DNA of 64,000 nucleotides from Isoptericola croceus (GCF_029382255.1 NZ_JARLLG010000002.1:1-64000); one strand, 5' to 3'. Shown: positions 1 to 9,746, counted from the stretch's first letter. Made by a program: numbers and translations. Notes: generated from the sequence alone by a model not told the origin.

Positions 1-77
1 TTTTTTTTTTTTTTTTTTTGGGGGTGGGGGGGGGCCGGGGGGGGGGGGGGGGGGGGGGGGGCCCCCCCCCCCCCCCC
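1..77. other. Homopolymer runs at the window edge (probable assembly artefact)
   Basis: The first 77 bases are runs of T, then G (with a few interruptions), then C. No gene or regulatory element can be read here. Such long mononucleotide runs are not expected in a high-GC chromosome and most likely mark a contig end or failed sequencing of a GC-rich stretch. Just after it, positions 91-112 hold an 11-bp unit (tcgctcagccg) repeated twice in tandem, immediately downstream of the stop codon of the first gene. Confidence 0.8.
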
Positions 78-117
78 GTCGGGTGCTGTGTCGCTCAGCC
101 GTCGCTCAGCCGTGTGC

Positions 118-1233
<1,116 letters not shown>

Positions 1234-1305
1234 GGTGATTCCCTCCACCGGCAGGTACGTGCCGGACGATCCGTTGTGGTCGGGTGTCTTGCGCTCACGA
1301 CTGGC

Positions 1306-1321
1306 GTGTCAGCGGTGACAC
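1306..1321. promoter_or_regulatory. Palindrome in the leader upstream of msiK
   Basis: GTGTCA and TGACAC flank a 4-base spacer, a perfect 6+6 inverted repeat in the 184-bp gap between otsB and msiK. It lies about 73 bases upstream of the msiK start. A minus-strand TACTAT (1379-1384 region) could be the -10 of the msiK promoter. The palindrome could be a regulator site, but no regulator is identifiable from this window. Confidence 0.35.
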
Positions 1322-1417
1322 ATTCTGTTGTTGGCGCGCACGGCTCCCGATTCGTCCCGGGCGCACGGCGCTTGTCGATAGTACATGGCCGTGACCGGGA
1401 TCACCCCATGGAGCAGG

Positions 1418-2254
1418 TCACGATCCCGCGCCGGACGCGAGTAGCTCCGTGATCCGGTCCAGGACCGCCGCGACCCCGTCGGGGTCGGGGACGCGGTGCG
1501 CGGCGAGCGTCTCGCCGGGGCCGACCTTGAGCGCGACGTCGCCGGCGCCGAGCACGGCGAACGCCTTCTCGTCCGTGGTGTCGTCGCCCGCGTACAGCAC
1601 CCGGGCGGCCGGCGCCCCGAGGTCGTGGGCGACGACGGTACGCAGCCGTTCCAGCGCCTCGCCCTTGGAGGTGTGCAGCACCGCGATCTCGACCACGTCC
1701 TTGCCGTGCATCGCGTCCAGCCCGAGCCGCGCCGCCGCGGCGGCGGCGGCCTCGATCGCGGCGGCCGAGTCGGCGGGCCCGGCCTGGCGGGTGTGCAGGA
1801 CGGCGGCGCTCGGCTTGCGCTGCACCCAGGCCCCCTCGCGGCCGACGACGGCGGAGTCCAGGGCGGCGGTGAGCTCGGCCAGCACGGCGGTCTGCTCGGG
1901 CGTGAGCTCCAGCGGCACCGACTCCAGGCCCGCAACCGTCGCGTGGCCTGTCTGGGCGCCGTGGCTGCCCACGAGGTACGAGCCGACCGGTGGCGCCGCG
2001 CGCCCCGCCAGGTCGTCCAGGTCGCGGCCCGACACGAAGGCCAGCCGAGCGCGTCCCGCGCCGCCGCCCCACACGTGCGCACCCAGCCGGTCCACGGCCG
2101 CCCGTGCTGCCGGAGTCATGCGGGACGCCTTCGGGTCGTCCACGAGCGGGGCGAGGACGCCGTCGAAGTCGAGCGCGACGAGCACCGGCGTGCCGTCGTC
2201 GTCCACGAGCTCCTCCAGCGCCGTGGCCAGGTGCCCGTCCACCCGGTCAGACAT
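1418..2254 (-). CDS. otsB: Trehalose-6-phosphate phosphatase
   Basis: Removes phosphate from trehalose-6-phosphate to give trehalose, the second step of the OtsAB pathway; cytoplasmic, 278 aa. HAD-superfamily motifs are visible: the nucleophile loop LDFDGVLAP near residue 28-36, the conserved FVSGRD segment, and the acidic metal-binding motif YAGDDTTDE near residue 218. Its ATG overlaps the end of otsA by 8 bases, so the two are co-transcribed and probably translationally coupled. A product of this kind protects against osmotic and desiccation stress. Length and motif order are normal for the family. Confidence 0.95.
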   Translation of the reverse strand: MSDRVDGHLATALEELVDDDGTPVLVALDFDGVLAPLVDDPKASRMTPAARAAVDRLGAHVWGGGAGRARLAFVSGRDLDDLAGRAAPPVGSYLVGSHGAQTGHATVAGLESVPLELTPEQTAVLAELTAALDSAVVGREGAWVQRKPSAAVLHTRQAGPADSAAAIEAAAAAAARLGLDAMHGKDVVEIAVLHTSKGEALERLRTVVAHDLGAPAARVLYAGDDTTDEKAFAVLGAGDVALKVGPGETLAAHRVPDPDGVAAVLDRITELLASGAGS

Positions 2255-3710
2255 GGCTGTCCCGGGACGGCATGGCGGTCAGCACGCCCAGGAACGTCTT
2301 GGACCACTTCGCGACGTCGTCCGCCATGACCTTGCGGCGCAGGCGCCGCATCCTGCGCCGTTTCTCCTTGGGGTCCAGGTGGGCGGCCGCCACGATGATG
2401 TCCTTCATCCCGTCGATGTCGTGCGGGTTGACGAGCAGCGGGCCCGGTGCGAGCTCGTCCGCCGCGCCGGTGAACTCGGACAGGACGAGCACACCGTCCA
2501 GGTCCGAGCGGGCCGCGATGTACTCCTTGGCGACCAGGTTCATCCCGTCACGCAGGGACGTCACGAGCATGACGTCGGCCGCGAGGTAGAGGGCCGCCAT
2601 CTCCTCGGGCGGGTAGGAGTGGTGCAGGTAGTGGATCGCCGAGTGCCCGATCTCGCCGAACTCGCCGTTGAGGCGCCCCACGAGGACCTCGACGTGCTCC
2701 CGGAGCTCCTGGTAGGCACCGACGTTCTCCCGCGAAGGGCTCGCCACCTGCACGAGCGTCGTGTTCTTCGCCTCGATCCGGCCGTCCTGGAGGATCTCGC
2801 CGTACGCCTTGATCCGGTGCCGGATGCCCTTGGTGTAGTCGAGGCGGTCGACCCCGAGCATGACCACGTCCGGGTCGCCCAGGTCGGCGCGGATCTCCTT
2901 GGCCCGCGCCTGCACCTCGGCGCTGCGCGCGAGCTCGTCGAACCGCATGGTGTCGATGGAGATCGGGAAGGCTGCCGCACGGACGCGTCGGCTTGGAGTG
3001 CCGTCGGCGGCCTCCATCGAGATCATCGAGCCCCGCGTGGGGTGGTCCGTGAGGCGCCGCACCGCACGCACGAAGTTCGAGGCGTCGCCGCCCCGCTGGA
3101 AACCGACCAGGTCGGCCCCGAGCAGCCCCTCGAGGATGTTCCTGCGCCACGGGAGCTGCTGGAACAGCTCGACCGGAGGGAACGGGATGTGGTCGAAGAA
3201 CCCGATCCGCAGGTCGGGGCGCAGGTCGCGCAGCATCTTCGGCACCAGCTGCAGCTGGTAGTCGTGGACCCACACGACCCCGCCCTGGGCCGCCTGGGCG
3301 GCCGCCGCCTCCGCGAACCGCTGGTTGACCCGTCGGTAGGAGTCCCACCACTGGCGGTGGTAGGCGGGCGGGGCGATCACGTCGTGGTAGAGCGGCCAGA
3401 GGGTGTCGTTGGAGAACCCCTCGTAGTACTTCTCGATCTCGCTCGCCGAGAGCGTCACCGGCACCAGCATCATGCCGTCGGCCTCGAAGGGCTCGTGCGC
3501 CAGGTCGGGCGCCCCGGACCAGCCGACCCAGGCGCCCTCGTTCTCCTGCATGACCGGCTCCAGCGCGGAGACCAGCCCGCCGGGCGACCGTTGCCAGTCG
3601 ACGGCACCGTCGTCGTCCACGGAGAAGTCCACCGGGAGCCTGTTCGCGACGACGACCAGGTCGTAGCCACCCGGTCCGCTGGAGCTGCTTGCCGATCCTT
3701 GACCTGTCAA
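2247..3710 (-). CDS. otsA: Trehalose-6-phosphate synthase
   Basis: GT20 glycosyltransferase that joins glucose from a nucleotide sugar to glucose-6-phosphate, giving trehalose-6-phosphate for OtsB; 487 aa from the chosen start. The N-terminal YDLVVVANRLPVDF, the VWVHDYQLQLVP segment and the GVDRLDYTKGI motif are diagnostic. I chose a TTG start at 3710 because GGGAG lies about 9 bases upstream and the following short Ser/Gly-rich leader leads directly into the fold. The open frame extends to a GTG at 3773 without a visible ribosome-binding site, so a 508-aa product is the alternative. Overlaps otsB by 8 bases. Confidence 0.93.
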   Translation of the reverse strand: MTGQGSASSSSGPGGYDLVVVANRLPVDFSVDDDGAVDWQRSPGGLVSALEPVMQENEGAWVGWSGAPDLAHEPFEADGMMLVPVTLSASEIEKYYEGFSNDTLWPLYHDVIAPPAYHRQWWDSYRRVNQRFAEAAAAQAAQGGVVWVHDYQLQLVPKMLRDLRPDLRIGFFDHIPFPPVELFQQLPWRRNILEGLLGADLVGFQRGGDASNFVRAVRRLTDHPTRGSMISMEAADGTPSRRVRAAAFPISIDTMRFDELARSAEVQARAKEIRADLGDPDVVMLGVDRLDYTKGIRHRIKAYGEILQDGRIEAKNTTLVQVASPSRENVGAYQELREHVEVLVGRLNGEFGEIGHSAIHYLHHSYPPEEMAALYLAADVMLVTSLRDGMNLVAKEYIAARSDLDGVLVLSEFTGAADELAPGPLLVNPHDIDGMKDIIVAAAHLDPKEKRRRMRRLRRKVMADDVAKWSKTFLGVLTAMPSRDSHV

Positions 3711-3867
3711 AGGTGTTCTCTCCCAAGGTTGGTGGCCCCCTGCCCTGCCTTGACAGGTTAGCCAGACGCCCACCCGAACCTTACCGAGCGGATCTGCTCG
3801 TCGCTCGGCCGCCGCGGGGGACGGTCCGACCGGGCACGTGCGAGCGCGCGGAACCCCACCCCGGCGC

Positions 3868-3881
3868 TACGGTGTGGCCCA
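3868..3881 (+). promoter_or_regulatory. Leaderless promoter -10 for the Ser/Thr kinase gene
   Basis: TACGGT is followed by 7 bases and then the ATG at 3881, with no ribosome-binding site. This spacing puts the transcription start on the first base of the start codon, the usual arrangement of leaderless genes in actinobacteria. Confidence 0.5.
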
Positions 3882-5809
3882 TGGGAGAGGGCGACGAGGC
3901 GCAGGTGATGACGGCGGGTGTCCCCGCGTCCGGAGCCGACGGGATGCTGCCCGCGGGCGCCGACGTCGGGGGGTACGCGATCGTGTCCCTGCTCGGGCGG
4001 GGCGCGATGGGAGCCGTCTACGAGGCGGTCGACGGCGGCGGTCAGCGCGTCGCGCTCAAGGTGCTGCACGCGCACGTCGACGCCAACCCGGCCGGTCGCC
4101 AGCGCCTGCGCCGTGAGGTCGCCGCCCTGCAGCGGCTCCGGCACCCCGCCGTCGCCCAGGTGCTCGACGCGGAGTTCGAGGGACCGCACGCCTTCGTCGT
4201 CACCGAGCTCGTGGACGGGCTGACGCTCGAGGAGGAGGTCGACGCGCGCGGCCCTCTCGACATCGCGGACCTGTTCTCCCTGGCCGACCAGCTCGCCGAC
4301 GCCCTGGAGTCGGTGCACGCCGCCGGGGTGGTGCACCGTGACCTCAAGCCCTCCAACGTCATGGTCACCGGTGCCGGGCCGACACTCATCGACTTCGGGA
4401 TCGCGCAGAGCCCGGAGGACGCCCGCACCACCATGACCGGGTTCGTGATGGGCACCCCCGGGTACATCGCGCCCGAGCTCCTCGACGGCGGTGACCCCGT
4501 TCCCGAGACCGATTGGTGGAGCTGGGCGGCGCTGCTCGCCTTCGCCGCCACCGGCCGCTCGCCGTTCGGTGTGCGCCCCACGGACCTCGTGCTGCGCCGC
4601 TCGCGGGAGGGCAGGGCCGACCTCGTCGGGGTCCCGGCCCGCACCGGCCGGGCGCTCGCGGCGGCGCTGCACGCTGACCCCGCACGCCGTTGGGGGCCCA
4701 CCGACGTGGTCCGTGCCGTCCGCCGTGACCTCGAGGCCGGGGCGAGCGACGTCGTCGGTGTCCCGGAGGACCCGCACGCCACCCAGCGCATCGTGGTCGC
4801 CGCCGGCGCAGCGACGGCGGCCCTGGCCGGCGCGGCAGCGGGTGCCGGTGCCTCGGCCACCTCCGGAGCGGACACCGCGGTCTCCGGGGAGTCCGCCGAC
4901 GCCGTCACCGGGCAGGCGGAGGACCCGGCCGAGGCGACCCAGGTCATGGATCCGGTACCCGCGGCCGACGACACCGCCGTCGTCGGCCCGCCCGTCCCGC
5001 CTCCGGACCCGCAGGGTGCCGCGCAGACGATGACGGCCGGGGAGCGCGAACGGGCGCTCGCCCAGGACGGCGGCACCCGGTCCGTGCCCGTCGGGGACGT
5101 GCGGTACCGCAGCTTCGACGAGCTGGCGGACGTGGTCCCCGAGCCGGAGACGGCGCAGCCTGCCGGGCCGTACGTCGCTCCTGTGCACCCGCGCCGGTGG
5201 GGGACGGTCCTGGCGCTCGGTCTGCCGTTCGTGGTCCTGGCGGCGTTCTACCCGCTGGTCGCCTTCGGGGTCTTCTGCGGCGTGACGGTGCTGTGCCGCA
5301 TCGTCGGGACGTCGGGGCCCCGGCTCCACGAACGCCGTGAGCGCAGGGGAGTGCGCCGGTCGGACGGGCTGGTGGCGGCGCTGTTGTTCCCGTACCACGC
5401 CGTGATCGGTGCGCTCGGGATCATCCCGGCCGCGCTGGTCGGAGGGTGCGTGGGACTGCTCGCGATCATGGGGGGCTACTGGCTGTTCGGCGACGGCAAC
5501 CTCATCGTCGTGCCGCTGGAGGACGTCGCGTCCCGTTCGGTGGGCGGGCGGAACGCCCCCGTCGTCTTCGGCCTCCTGCTGGCCGGCGCGATGCTCCTGG
5601 CGGTCCTGGTGACGTGGTTCGGGCCGGCGGGCCGCACCGCACGGCAGGGCGCCCGCACGATCCTCGACAACCTCGCGCCAGGGCTCGTCGGCGCGGCGAT
5701 CGTCGTGGCGCTGTGCCTCGTCGGGTCGTGGGTGATGTACACGCAGCTCGCCGCCGACCCGCACGTGATCGAGTGGTGGCCGATGGACGGGCCGCCGTCG
5801 TTCTTCTGA
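3881..5809 (+). CDS. Membrane serine/threonine protein kinase
   Basis: Hanks-type kinase, 642 aa. The glycine loop GRGAMGAVYEA is at about residues 39-49, the ATP lysine in VALKVL at 60, the catalytic loop HRDLKPSN at 152-159, DFG at 171-173 and the GYIAPELL activation-segment end near 192. Thus all catalytic residues are present. After about residue 270 comes an Ala/Asp/Thr-rich linker with repeated ATQ, ATQVM and AQTM segments that may be phosphorylation sites, then a C-terminal third with about five hydrophobic segments. There are no PASTA repeats, so it is not a PknB-type muropeptide sensor. What the membrane half senses is unknown. Start chosen from the leaderless -10; an in-frame GTG three codons earlier is possible. 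Confidence 0.9.
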   Translation: MGEGDEAQVMTAGVPASGADGMLPAGADVGGYAIVSLLGRGAMGAVYEAVDGGGQRVALKVLHAHVDANPAGRQRLRREVAALQRLRHPAVAQVLDAEFEGPHAFVVTELVDGLTLEEEVDARGPLDIADLFSLADQLADALESVHAAGVVHRDLKPSNVMVTGAGPTLIDFGIAQSPEDARTTMTGFVMGTPGYIAPELLDGGDPVPETDWWSWAALLAFAATGRSPFGVRPTDLVLRRSREGRADLVGVPARTGRALAAALHADPARRWGPTDVVRAVRRDLEAGASDVVGVPEDPHATQRIVVAAGAATAALAGAAAGAGASATSGADTAVSGESADAVTGQAEDPAEATQVMDPVPAADDTAVVGPPVPPPDPQGAAQTMTAGERERALAQDGGTRSVPVGDVRYRSFDELADVVPEPETAQPAGPYVAPVHPRRWGTVLALGLPFVVLAAFYPLVAFGVFCGVTVLCRIVGTSGPRLHERRERRGVRRSDGLVAALLFPYHAVIGALGIIPAALVGGCVGLLAIMGGYWLFGDGNLIVVPLEDVASRSVGGRNAPVVFGLLLAGAMLLAVLVTWFGPAGRTARQGARTILDNLAPGLVGAAIVVALCLVGSWVMYTQLAADPHVIEWWPMDGPPSFF

Positions 5810-5875
5810 GCGGCGCTCACAGGTCTCTCTCAGGTTTCCTCACTACATTCTCGCGGGCCGACGTGTCCGCGCGGG

Positions 5876-5881
5876 TAGGCT
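5876..5881 (+). promoter_or_regulatory. Putative -10 of the DsbA-like gene
   Basis: TAGGCT lies 54 bases upstream of the ATG at 5936, and GAAGGA lies 11-16 bases before that ATG, giving a conventional leadered gene. Confidence 0.35.
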
Positions 5882-5935
5882 GACGCGCGGAGATCTGCCG
5901 CTCCGGACCCCACGAATCGAAGGACCTCAACCGAG

Positions 5936-6790
5936 ATGTCGAACAAGAACAAGGCCCAGCTCCGCGAGGAGGCGCGCCTCGAGGCGCTCGCGCGGCAGCA
6001 GAAGCAGGCGCAGCGCGATCGGCGCAACCGCTTCCTCGTCTTCGGTGGGCTCGGTGTCGCGATCATCGCGCTGGTCGCCGTGGCGGCGTTCATCCTCATC
6101 AACGAGGGGGCGAAGAAGAACGTCGAGGACATCCCGCTGGCCGAGGTCAGTGACGTGCCGTCGACGGCGACCGAGAGTGGCGGGATCCCGGTCGGGTCCG
6201 ACCTCGTCGCGGGGACGGAGAACGAGGGTGCGCCCGTCGTGGACGAGTACCTCGACTACATGTGCCCTGCCTGCGGTCAGTTCACCCAGACCAACGGCGC
6301 GGACGTCGAGGCGCTGCTCACCTCCGGTGACGCCACCGTGGTCTACTACCCCGTGTCGATCCTCGACCGGTCCTCCCGGGGCTCCGACTACTCGACCCGC
6401 GCGGCGGCAGCCGCCTACTGGTTGGCGGACCAGGCACCGGAAGCCTTCTACGAGTTCAACAAGGCAGTGTTCGCGAACCAGCCGGAGCAGAACACGACCG
6501 GGCTGGACGACGACGAGCTCGCCGAGCTCGCGGAGAGTGTCGGGGCTCCGGCGGACGTCGCCGGGGGGATCGCGGACGGCACCGCTCGGGCGACGTACGG
6601 GCAGTACGTGTACTCGCTCTCGAACGAGGTGACGGCTGACGAGTCGCTGTTCAACGCCAACGGCAGCTTCGGGACGCCGACCGTCCTGATCGACGGCCAG
6701 CGCTTCGAGGCCTGGGGCGAGCCCGGTGCGCTGCTCGCGGCCGTGCAGGGCGACGAGGCGGTCCTCGAGGAGGAGCCCGCCGAGGGCTGA
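5936..6790 (+). CDS. DsbA-family thiol-disulfide oxidoreductase, membrane-anchored
   Basis: 284 aa. The first 32 residues are highly charged and cytoplasmic (many Lys, Arg, Gln), followed by one transmembrane helix (about 33-55); the rest lies outside the membrane. The DsbA/DSBA-like thioredoxin fold carries the active site C-P-A-C at residues 110-113, in the context YLDYMCPACGQF, and the later GTPTVLIDG loop with the cis-proline. Proteins of this type (thioredoxin_4 family) catalyse disulfide formation or isomerisation in exported proteins. No partner VKOR or DsbB gene is seen here. The gene ends just before a long hairpin and a tRNA. Confidence 0.9.
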   Translation: MSNKNKAQLREEARLEALARQQKQAQRDRRNRFLVFGGLGVAIIALVAVAAFILINEGAKKNVEDIPLAEVSDVPSTATESGGIPVGSDLVAGTENEGAPVVDEYLDYMCPACGQFTQTNGADVEALLTSGDATVVYYPVSILDRSSRGSDYSTRAAAAAYWLADQAPEAFYEFNKAVFANQPEQNTTGLDDDELAELAESVGAPADVAGGIADGTARATYGQYVYSLSNEVTADESLFNANGSFGTPTVLIDGQRFEAWGEPGALLAAVQGDEAVLEEEPAEG

Positions 6791-6797
6791 CCTGTTC

Positions 6798-6837
6798 AGC
6801 GGGGACCAGCCGCCCACGCGGTAGGCTGGTCCCCGCT
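6798..6837 (+). terminator. 14-bp perfect hairpin between the DsbA-like gene and tRNA-Thr
   Basis: AGCGGGGACCAGCC (6798-6811) pairs perfectly with 6824-6837 across a 12-base loop, just after the stop at 6790. It probably terminates the upstream gene, although there is no U-tract. The right arm contains TAGGCT (6822-6827), a possible -10 for the tRNA, so terminator and promoter may overlap. Confidence 0.55.
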
Positions 6838-6840
6838 CCC

Positions 6841-6916
6841 GCCGCCTTAGCTCAGCTGGTAGAGCTCCCGTCTTGTAAACGGAAGGTCGTCGGTTCGAAT
6901 CCGACAGGCGGCTCCA
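6841..6916 (+). tRNA. tRNA-Thr (anticodon TGT)
   Basis: A complete 76-base cloverleaf with CCA encoded. Acceptor arm gccgcct (6841-6847) pairs with aggcggc (6906-6912), discriminator T, CCA at 6914-6916. The D arm has TAGCTCAGCTGGTAGAG, the anticodon loop is CTTGTAA with anticodon TGT, and the T arm contains GGTTCGAATCC. It reads ACA codons (and probably other ACN by wobble). There is no integrase gene or duplicated 3' end nearby, so no sign that it was used as an attachment site. Confidence 0.97.
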
Positions 6917-6923
6917 TCGTTCT

Positions 6924-6995
6924 GTTGTGGGCGCGATTTCTGGCCCGAATTGTCCGATTTCGGCGGTATCAGGCCCCAGATTTTGCGCCCACAAC
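6924..6995. repeat. 72-nt palindromic repeat, copy A
   Basis: Begins GTTGTGGGCGC and ends GCGCCCACAAC, with partly matching inner arms (TTTCTGGCCC against GGCCCCAGATT). It lies between the tRNA and the convergent SGNH hydrolase gene. It is one of four related elements in the window (also at 12150, 13111 and 35415), all 72-73 nt with the same outer arms. It may be a REP/MITE-type element or a mobile bidirectional hairpin; no transposase is present here. Confidence 0.85.
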
Positions 6996-7010
6996 GCTTT
7001 GGTGGGCCGT

Positions 7011-7859
7011 TCACTGTGCGGAGGGTGGCCAGGTTGTCGGGGCGGTCCACTTGGCCAGCCGGCCGTCGCCGCTCGACGTGCCGGTGATCCGGCGTCGGAC
7101 CCATGGCGCCACGTGCACCCGCACCCACTGCGCATCTTCCTGGATCCGCTTCCGCAACCGCACCGCGGGGGCTGCGTCCAGCGGTGCGTCGAACGCCGGG
7201 TCGTCCGGCTCGAGCCCGAGTCCCACCAGGGCGGCGTTCGCGACACGGCGGTGACCCTCGTCGGTGAGATGGATGCGGTCGTCGGACCACATGCGCCAGT
7301 CCCGCAGCCCCAGCAGGCCCCACGTGTCCAGCACGAACGCCCCGTGGCGCCGCGCGATCGACCAGATGTTCGCGTTGTAGATGCCGACCCGCCCCTGCGT
7401 CCAGTTCAGCGCGCCCCCCGTGCGGAAGCCCGTGCCCAGCAGGACGTCCGCCCCCGTGGCGCGGATCTGCGCGACCGCTCGCTCGAGCGCGGCCGACAGG
7501 CCGTGCACGTCGGCCTGGGGCCGCAGGATGTCGTTGCCGCCACCGATCAGCGAGACCAGGTCTGGTTCCATGGCGAGCGCCGTGGGCGTCTGCTCGGCGA
7601 TGATCTGGCGGAGCTTGCGTCCCCGGATCGCCAGGTTGGCGTACTCGAACGTGTCGTCGCCACGGCGCTCGGCCAGGTGGTCCGCGAGGCGGTCCGCCCA
7701 GCCGCGCTGCGGGCCGTCGGAGGCGGTGCCGGCCGCGACGGGCGTGCCGTCGGTGCGCGGGTACGGGTCCCACAGGCCCTCGGAGAACGAGTCACCGATC
7801 GCGACGTAGCGGGACCAGCGCGGGAGCGTGCTCTCAGGTGCGGTGTCGGGCGAAGTCAC
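7011..7859 (-). CDS. SGNH/GDSL-family hydrolase
   Basis: Esterase/lipase-fold enzyme, about 282 aa, with no signal peptide, so probably cytoplasmic. Block I is VAIGDSFSEGL (catalytic Ser), block III is LIGGGNDI (oxyanion Asn), and block V is DRIHLTDEGHR with the catalytic Asp-x-x-His. The conserved Gly of block II is in the AIRGRKL segment. Substrate cannot be told; relatives act on acetyl groups of sugars or on lipids. Start is uncertain: GTG codons at 7859 and 7874 are both in frame; I use the inner one. The gene ends 15 bases after palindromic repeat copy A. Confidence 0.85.
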   Translation of the reverse strand: MTSPDTAPESTLPRWSRYVAIGDSFSEGLWDPYPRTDGTPVAAGTASDGPQRGWADRLADHLAERRGDDTFEYANLAIRGRKLRQIIAEQTPTALAMEPDLVSLIGGGNDILRPQADVHGLSAALERAVAQIRATGADVLLGTGFRTGGALNWTQGRVGIYNANIWSIARRHGAFVLDTWGLLGLRDWRMWSDDRIHLTDEGHRRVANAALVGLGLEPDDPAFDAPLDAAPAVRLRKRIQEDAQWVRVHVAPWVRRRITGTSSGDGRLAKWTAPTTWPPSAQ

Positions 7860-7881
7860 CCGGCCATTCTGCACCCGTTGC

Positions 7882-8574
7882 TCAGGGCAGTCGCCAGTCC
7901 ACGGGCGGTGCGCCCTGCTGCTCGAGGAGGGCGTTGACGCGGGAGAACGGCTTGGACCCGAAGAATCCGCGGTAGGCCGCCAGCGGGCTGGGGTGGGCGG
8001 ACTCCACGGTGGGGGTGGCGCCGAGCCACGGCTTGAGCGAGGCGGCGTCGCGCCCCCACAGGATCGCGACCAGCGGGCCGCCGCGGGCCACGAGCGTCTT
8101 GATCGCGGCCTCCGTCACCTGCTCCCAGCCCTTGCCGCGGTGCGACGCCGGTTCTCCCGGCCGCACGGTGAGCACCCGGTTGAGCATCATCACGCCCTGG
8201 TCCGCCCACGGGCTCAGGTCGCCCGACGACGGCGGGGGAGCGCCGACGTCGTCCACCAGCTCGGTGTAGATGTTCACCAGGGACTTGGGGATCGGCCGGA
8301 CGTCCGGCTGGACCGAGAAGGACAGCCCCATCGGGTGGCCCGGCGTCGGGTACGGGTCCTGCCCGACGACCAGCACCCGGACGTCCGCGAGCGGGCGCCG
8401 GAACGCGGCGAACACGTCCCCGGGGGCGGGCAGGTAGGTGCGTCCCGCCGCGACCTCGGCGCGCAGGAAGTCGCCCATCGCGTGGATCTGCGGCGCGATG
8501 CCGGCCAGGGCCGCCGCCCAGTCGGGTGCCATCACGGTGTCCAGCGCGGGGCGCGTCGTCGTCGAGGAGTCCAC
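7882..8574 (-). CDS. ung: Uracil-DNA glycosylase
   Basis: Family 1 UDG, which cuts uracil from DNA to start base excision repair; 230 aa. The water-activating motif [11 protein letters not shown] is near residue 70, the conserved LLN-type segment appears as [12 protein letters not shown], and the DNA-intercalation/catalytic His motif is [10 protein letters not shown]. Start set at GTG 8574, giving a normal family length; an ATG at 8532 is possible. It is divergent from the DUF3263 gene with an 80-bp gap. A length near 225-230 aa and the order of motifs are typical. Confidence 0.95.
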   Translation of the reverse strand: MDSSTTTRPALDTVMAPDWAAALAGIAPQIHAMGDFLRAEVAAGRTYLPAPGDVFAAFRRPLADVRVLVVGQDPYPTPGHPMGLSFSVQPDVRPIPKSLVNIYTELVDDVGAPPPSSGDLSPWADQGVMMLNRVLTVRPGEPASHRGKGWEQVTEAAIKTLVARGGPLVAILWGRDAASLKPWLGATPTVESAHPSPLAAYRGFFGSKPFSRVNALLEQQGAPPVDWRLP

Positions 8575-8653
8575 GACGGCGACGCTAGCGCACCTGCGAC
8601 GCGCGGCGGGAGATGCTCGGGACGGTGCCCGACGTGCCCCATACTGGGGCGCT

Positions 8654-8974
8654 ATGAGCGAGATGCTGGTCCAGGACATCGACACCACGGCGGAGGCCCC
8701 GTCGTCGGCCACCGATGCCGGTGCGCTGACCGACCGCGACCGCGAGATCCTCGCCTTCGAGAAGCAGTGGTGGAAGTACGCCGGCTCGAAGGAGCAGGCC
8801 GTCCGCGAGCTGTTCGACATGTCGGCCACGCGGTACTACCAGGTGCTCAACGCGCTGATCGACACGCCGGCCGCGCTCGAGCACGACCCGATGCTCGTGA
8901 AGCGGCTCCGGCGGATGCGCGCGACCCGCCAGCGGGCGCGCACCGCGCGGCGACTCGACGGCACGAACGGCTGA
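8654..8974 (+). CDS. DUF3263 family protein
   Basis: Small actinobacterial protein, 106 aa, function unknown. An acidic N-terminal tail of about 30 residues is followed by the conserved core [18 protein letters not shown] and a helix-turn-helix-like stretch ([20 protein letters not shown]) and a basic C-terminus, suggesting DNA binding; that is inference. In related genomes this gene usually neighbours a LytR_C protein gene and often groEL, as it does here. The ATG at 8654 gives the expected length. Confidence 0.85.
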   Translation: MSEMLVQDIDTTAEAPSSATDAGALTDRDREILAFEKQWWKYAGSKEQAVRELFDMSATRYYQVLNALIDTPAALEHDPMLVKRLRRMRATRQRARTARRLDGTNG

Positions 8975-9028
8975 CCTGCGGCTCCGCGAGGCTGAACAAC
9001 GGCTGTAGGTCTCGGGACGGGGAACCGC

Positions 9029-9042
9029 TACCCTGTCCGGCG
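9029..9042 (+). promoter_or_regulatory. Leaderless -10 of the LytR_C gene
   Basis: TACCCT followed by 7 bases and GTG at 9042, with no ribosome-binding site, the same geometry as at 3868-3881. Confidence 0.45.
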
Positions 9043-9746
9043 TGACCAAGAGCCAGTACCCGTACCCGCCCGACGAGTTCGACGTCCGCGGTCCGGAGGG
9101 CGCGCCGGTGGGTGTCCACCGCGAACCCCGGAGCGGGTGGAGCTCGGTCTGGCCGTTCCTGCTCGTCGCCGTGGTCTTCGCGGGCCTCGGCGTCGGGATC
9201 ATCTCGTTCCTGTCCGACAGCGATAGTGCGCCGCCCCAGGAGAACCCGCCCGCCGCGTCGGAGCAGTCCGACGCCCCGGAGGGCTCGGAGGACGACGACG
9301 AGCCGGCCGACGGCGAGGGTGCTGAGGACGGCTCGGGCGACGACGGCGACGCCGAGGGTTCCGAGGACGAGTCGGAGGAGCCGAACGACGAGGCCGGCGA
9401 CGAGGCTGCCGAGATGCCGGGCGACCCCTCTGCCGCGAACCTGGCCGCGCGCGTCGTGGTCTGGAACGACGGCGCCGGTGCCGGGCAAGCCGGAGCCACG
9501 TCGGAAGTCCTGACCGGTTCGCCCGGGTTCAGCGACGTGGGGATGGGCAACGCCACGGCCGCACCGGTGACCCTGGCGGGCGCCTACGACGCGACCACCG
9601 TCCTGTACGGCGCGGACCGCGCGGACACCGCGACCGCGGTCGCCGAGGCGCTGGGGGTCGATGCCGCCAACGTCCAGGAGTCCGACGACGTCACCAACCA
9701 CCCCACGGACGCCGTGTGGGTGATCATCAAGGAGCCGGTGGGCTGA
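9042..9746 (+). CDS. LytR_C domain-containing membrane protein
   Basis: 234 aa, single-pass envelope protein. One transmembrane helix lies at about residues 36-60 (WPFLLVAVVFAGLGVGIISF), then a very acidic Asp/Glu/Ser linker (about 65-125), then a LytR C-terminal domain (about 128-230) beginning ARVVVWNDGAGAG and ending VWVIIKE. The LytR_C domain is found C-terminal to LCP ligases and as a free-standing protein; its exact role is not settled. It follows DUF3263 and precedes cspA, a conserved actinobacterial order in my knowledge of the group. GTG start supported by the leaderless promoter. Confidence 0.85.
   Translation: MTKSQYPYPPDEFDVRGPEGAPVGVHREPRSGWSSVWPFLLVAVVFAGLGVGIISFLSDSDSAPPQENPPAASEQSDAPEGSEDDDEPADGEGAEDGSGDDGDAEGSEDESEEPNDEAGDEAAEMPGDPSAANLAARVVVWNDGAGAGQAGATSEVLTGSPGFSDVGMGNATAAPVTLAGAYDATTVLYGADRADTATAVAEALGVDAANVQESDDVTNHPTDAVWVIIKEPVG

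Noticed and set aside
6841-7010. tRNA-Thr as an integration site of a genomic island
   Set aside because: No integrase, no duplicated tRNA 3' end and normal housekeeping genes follow; only the palindromic repeat is adjacent.
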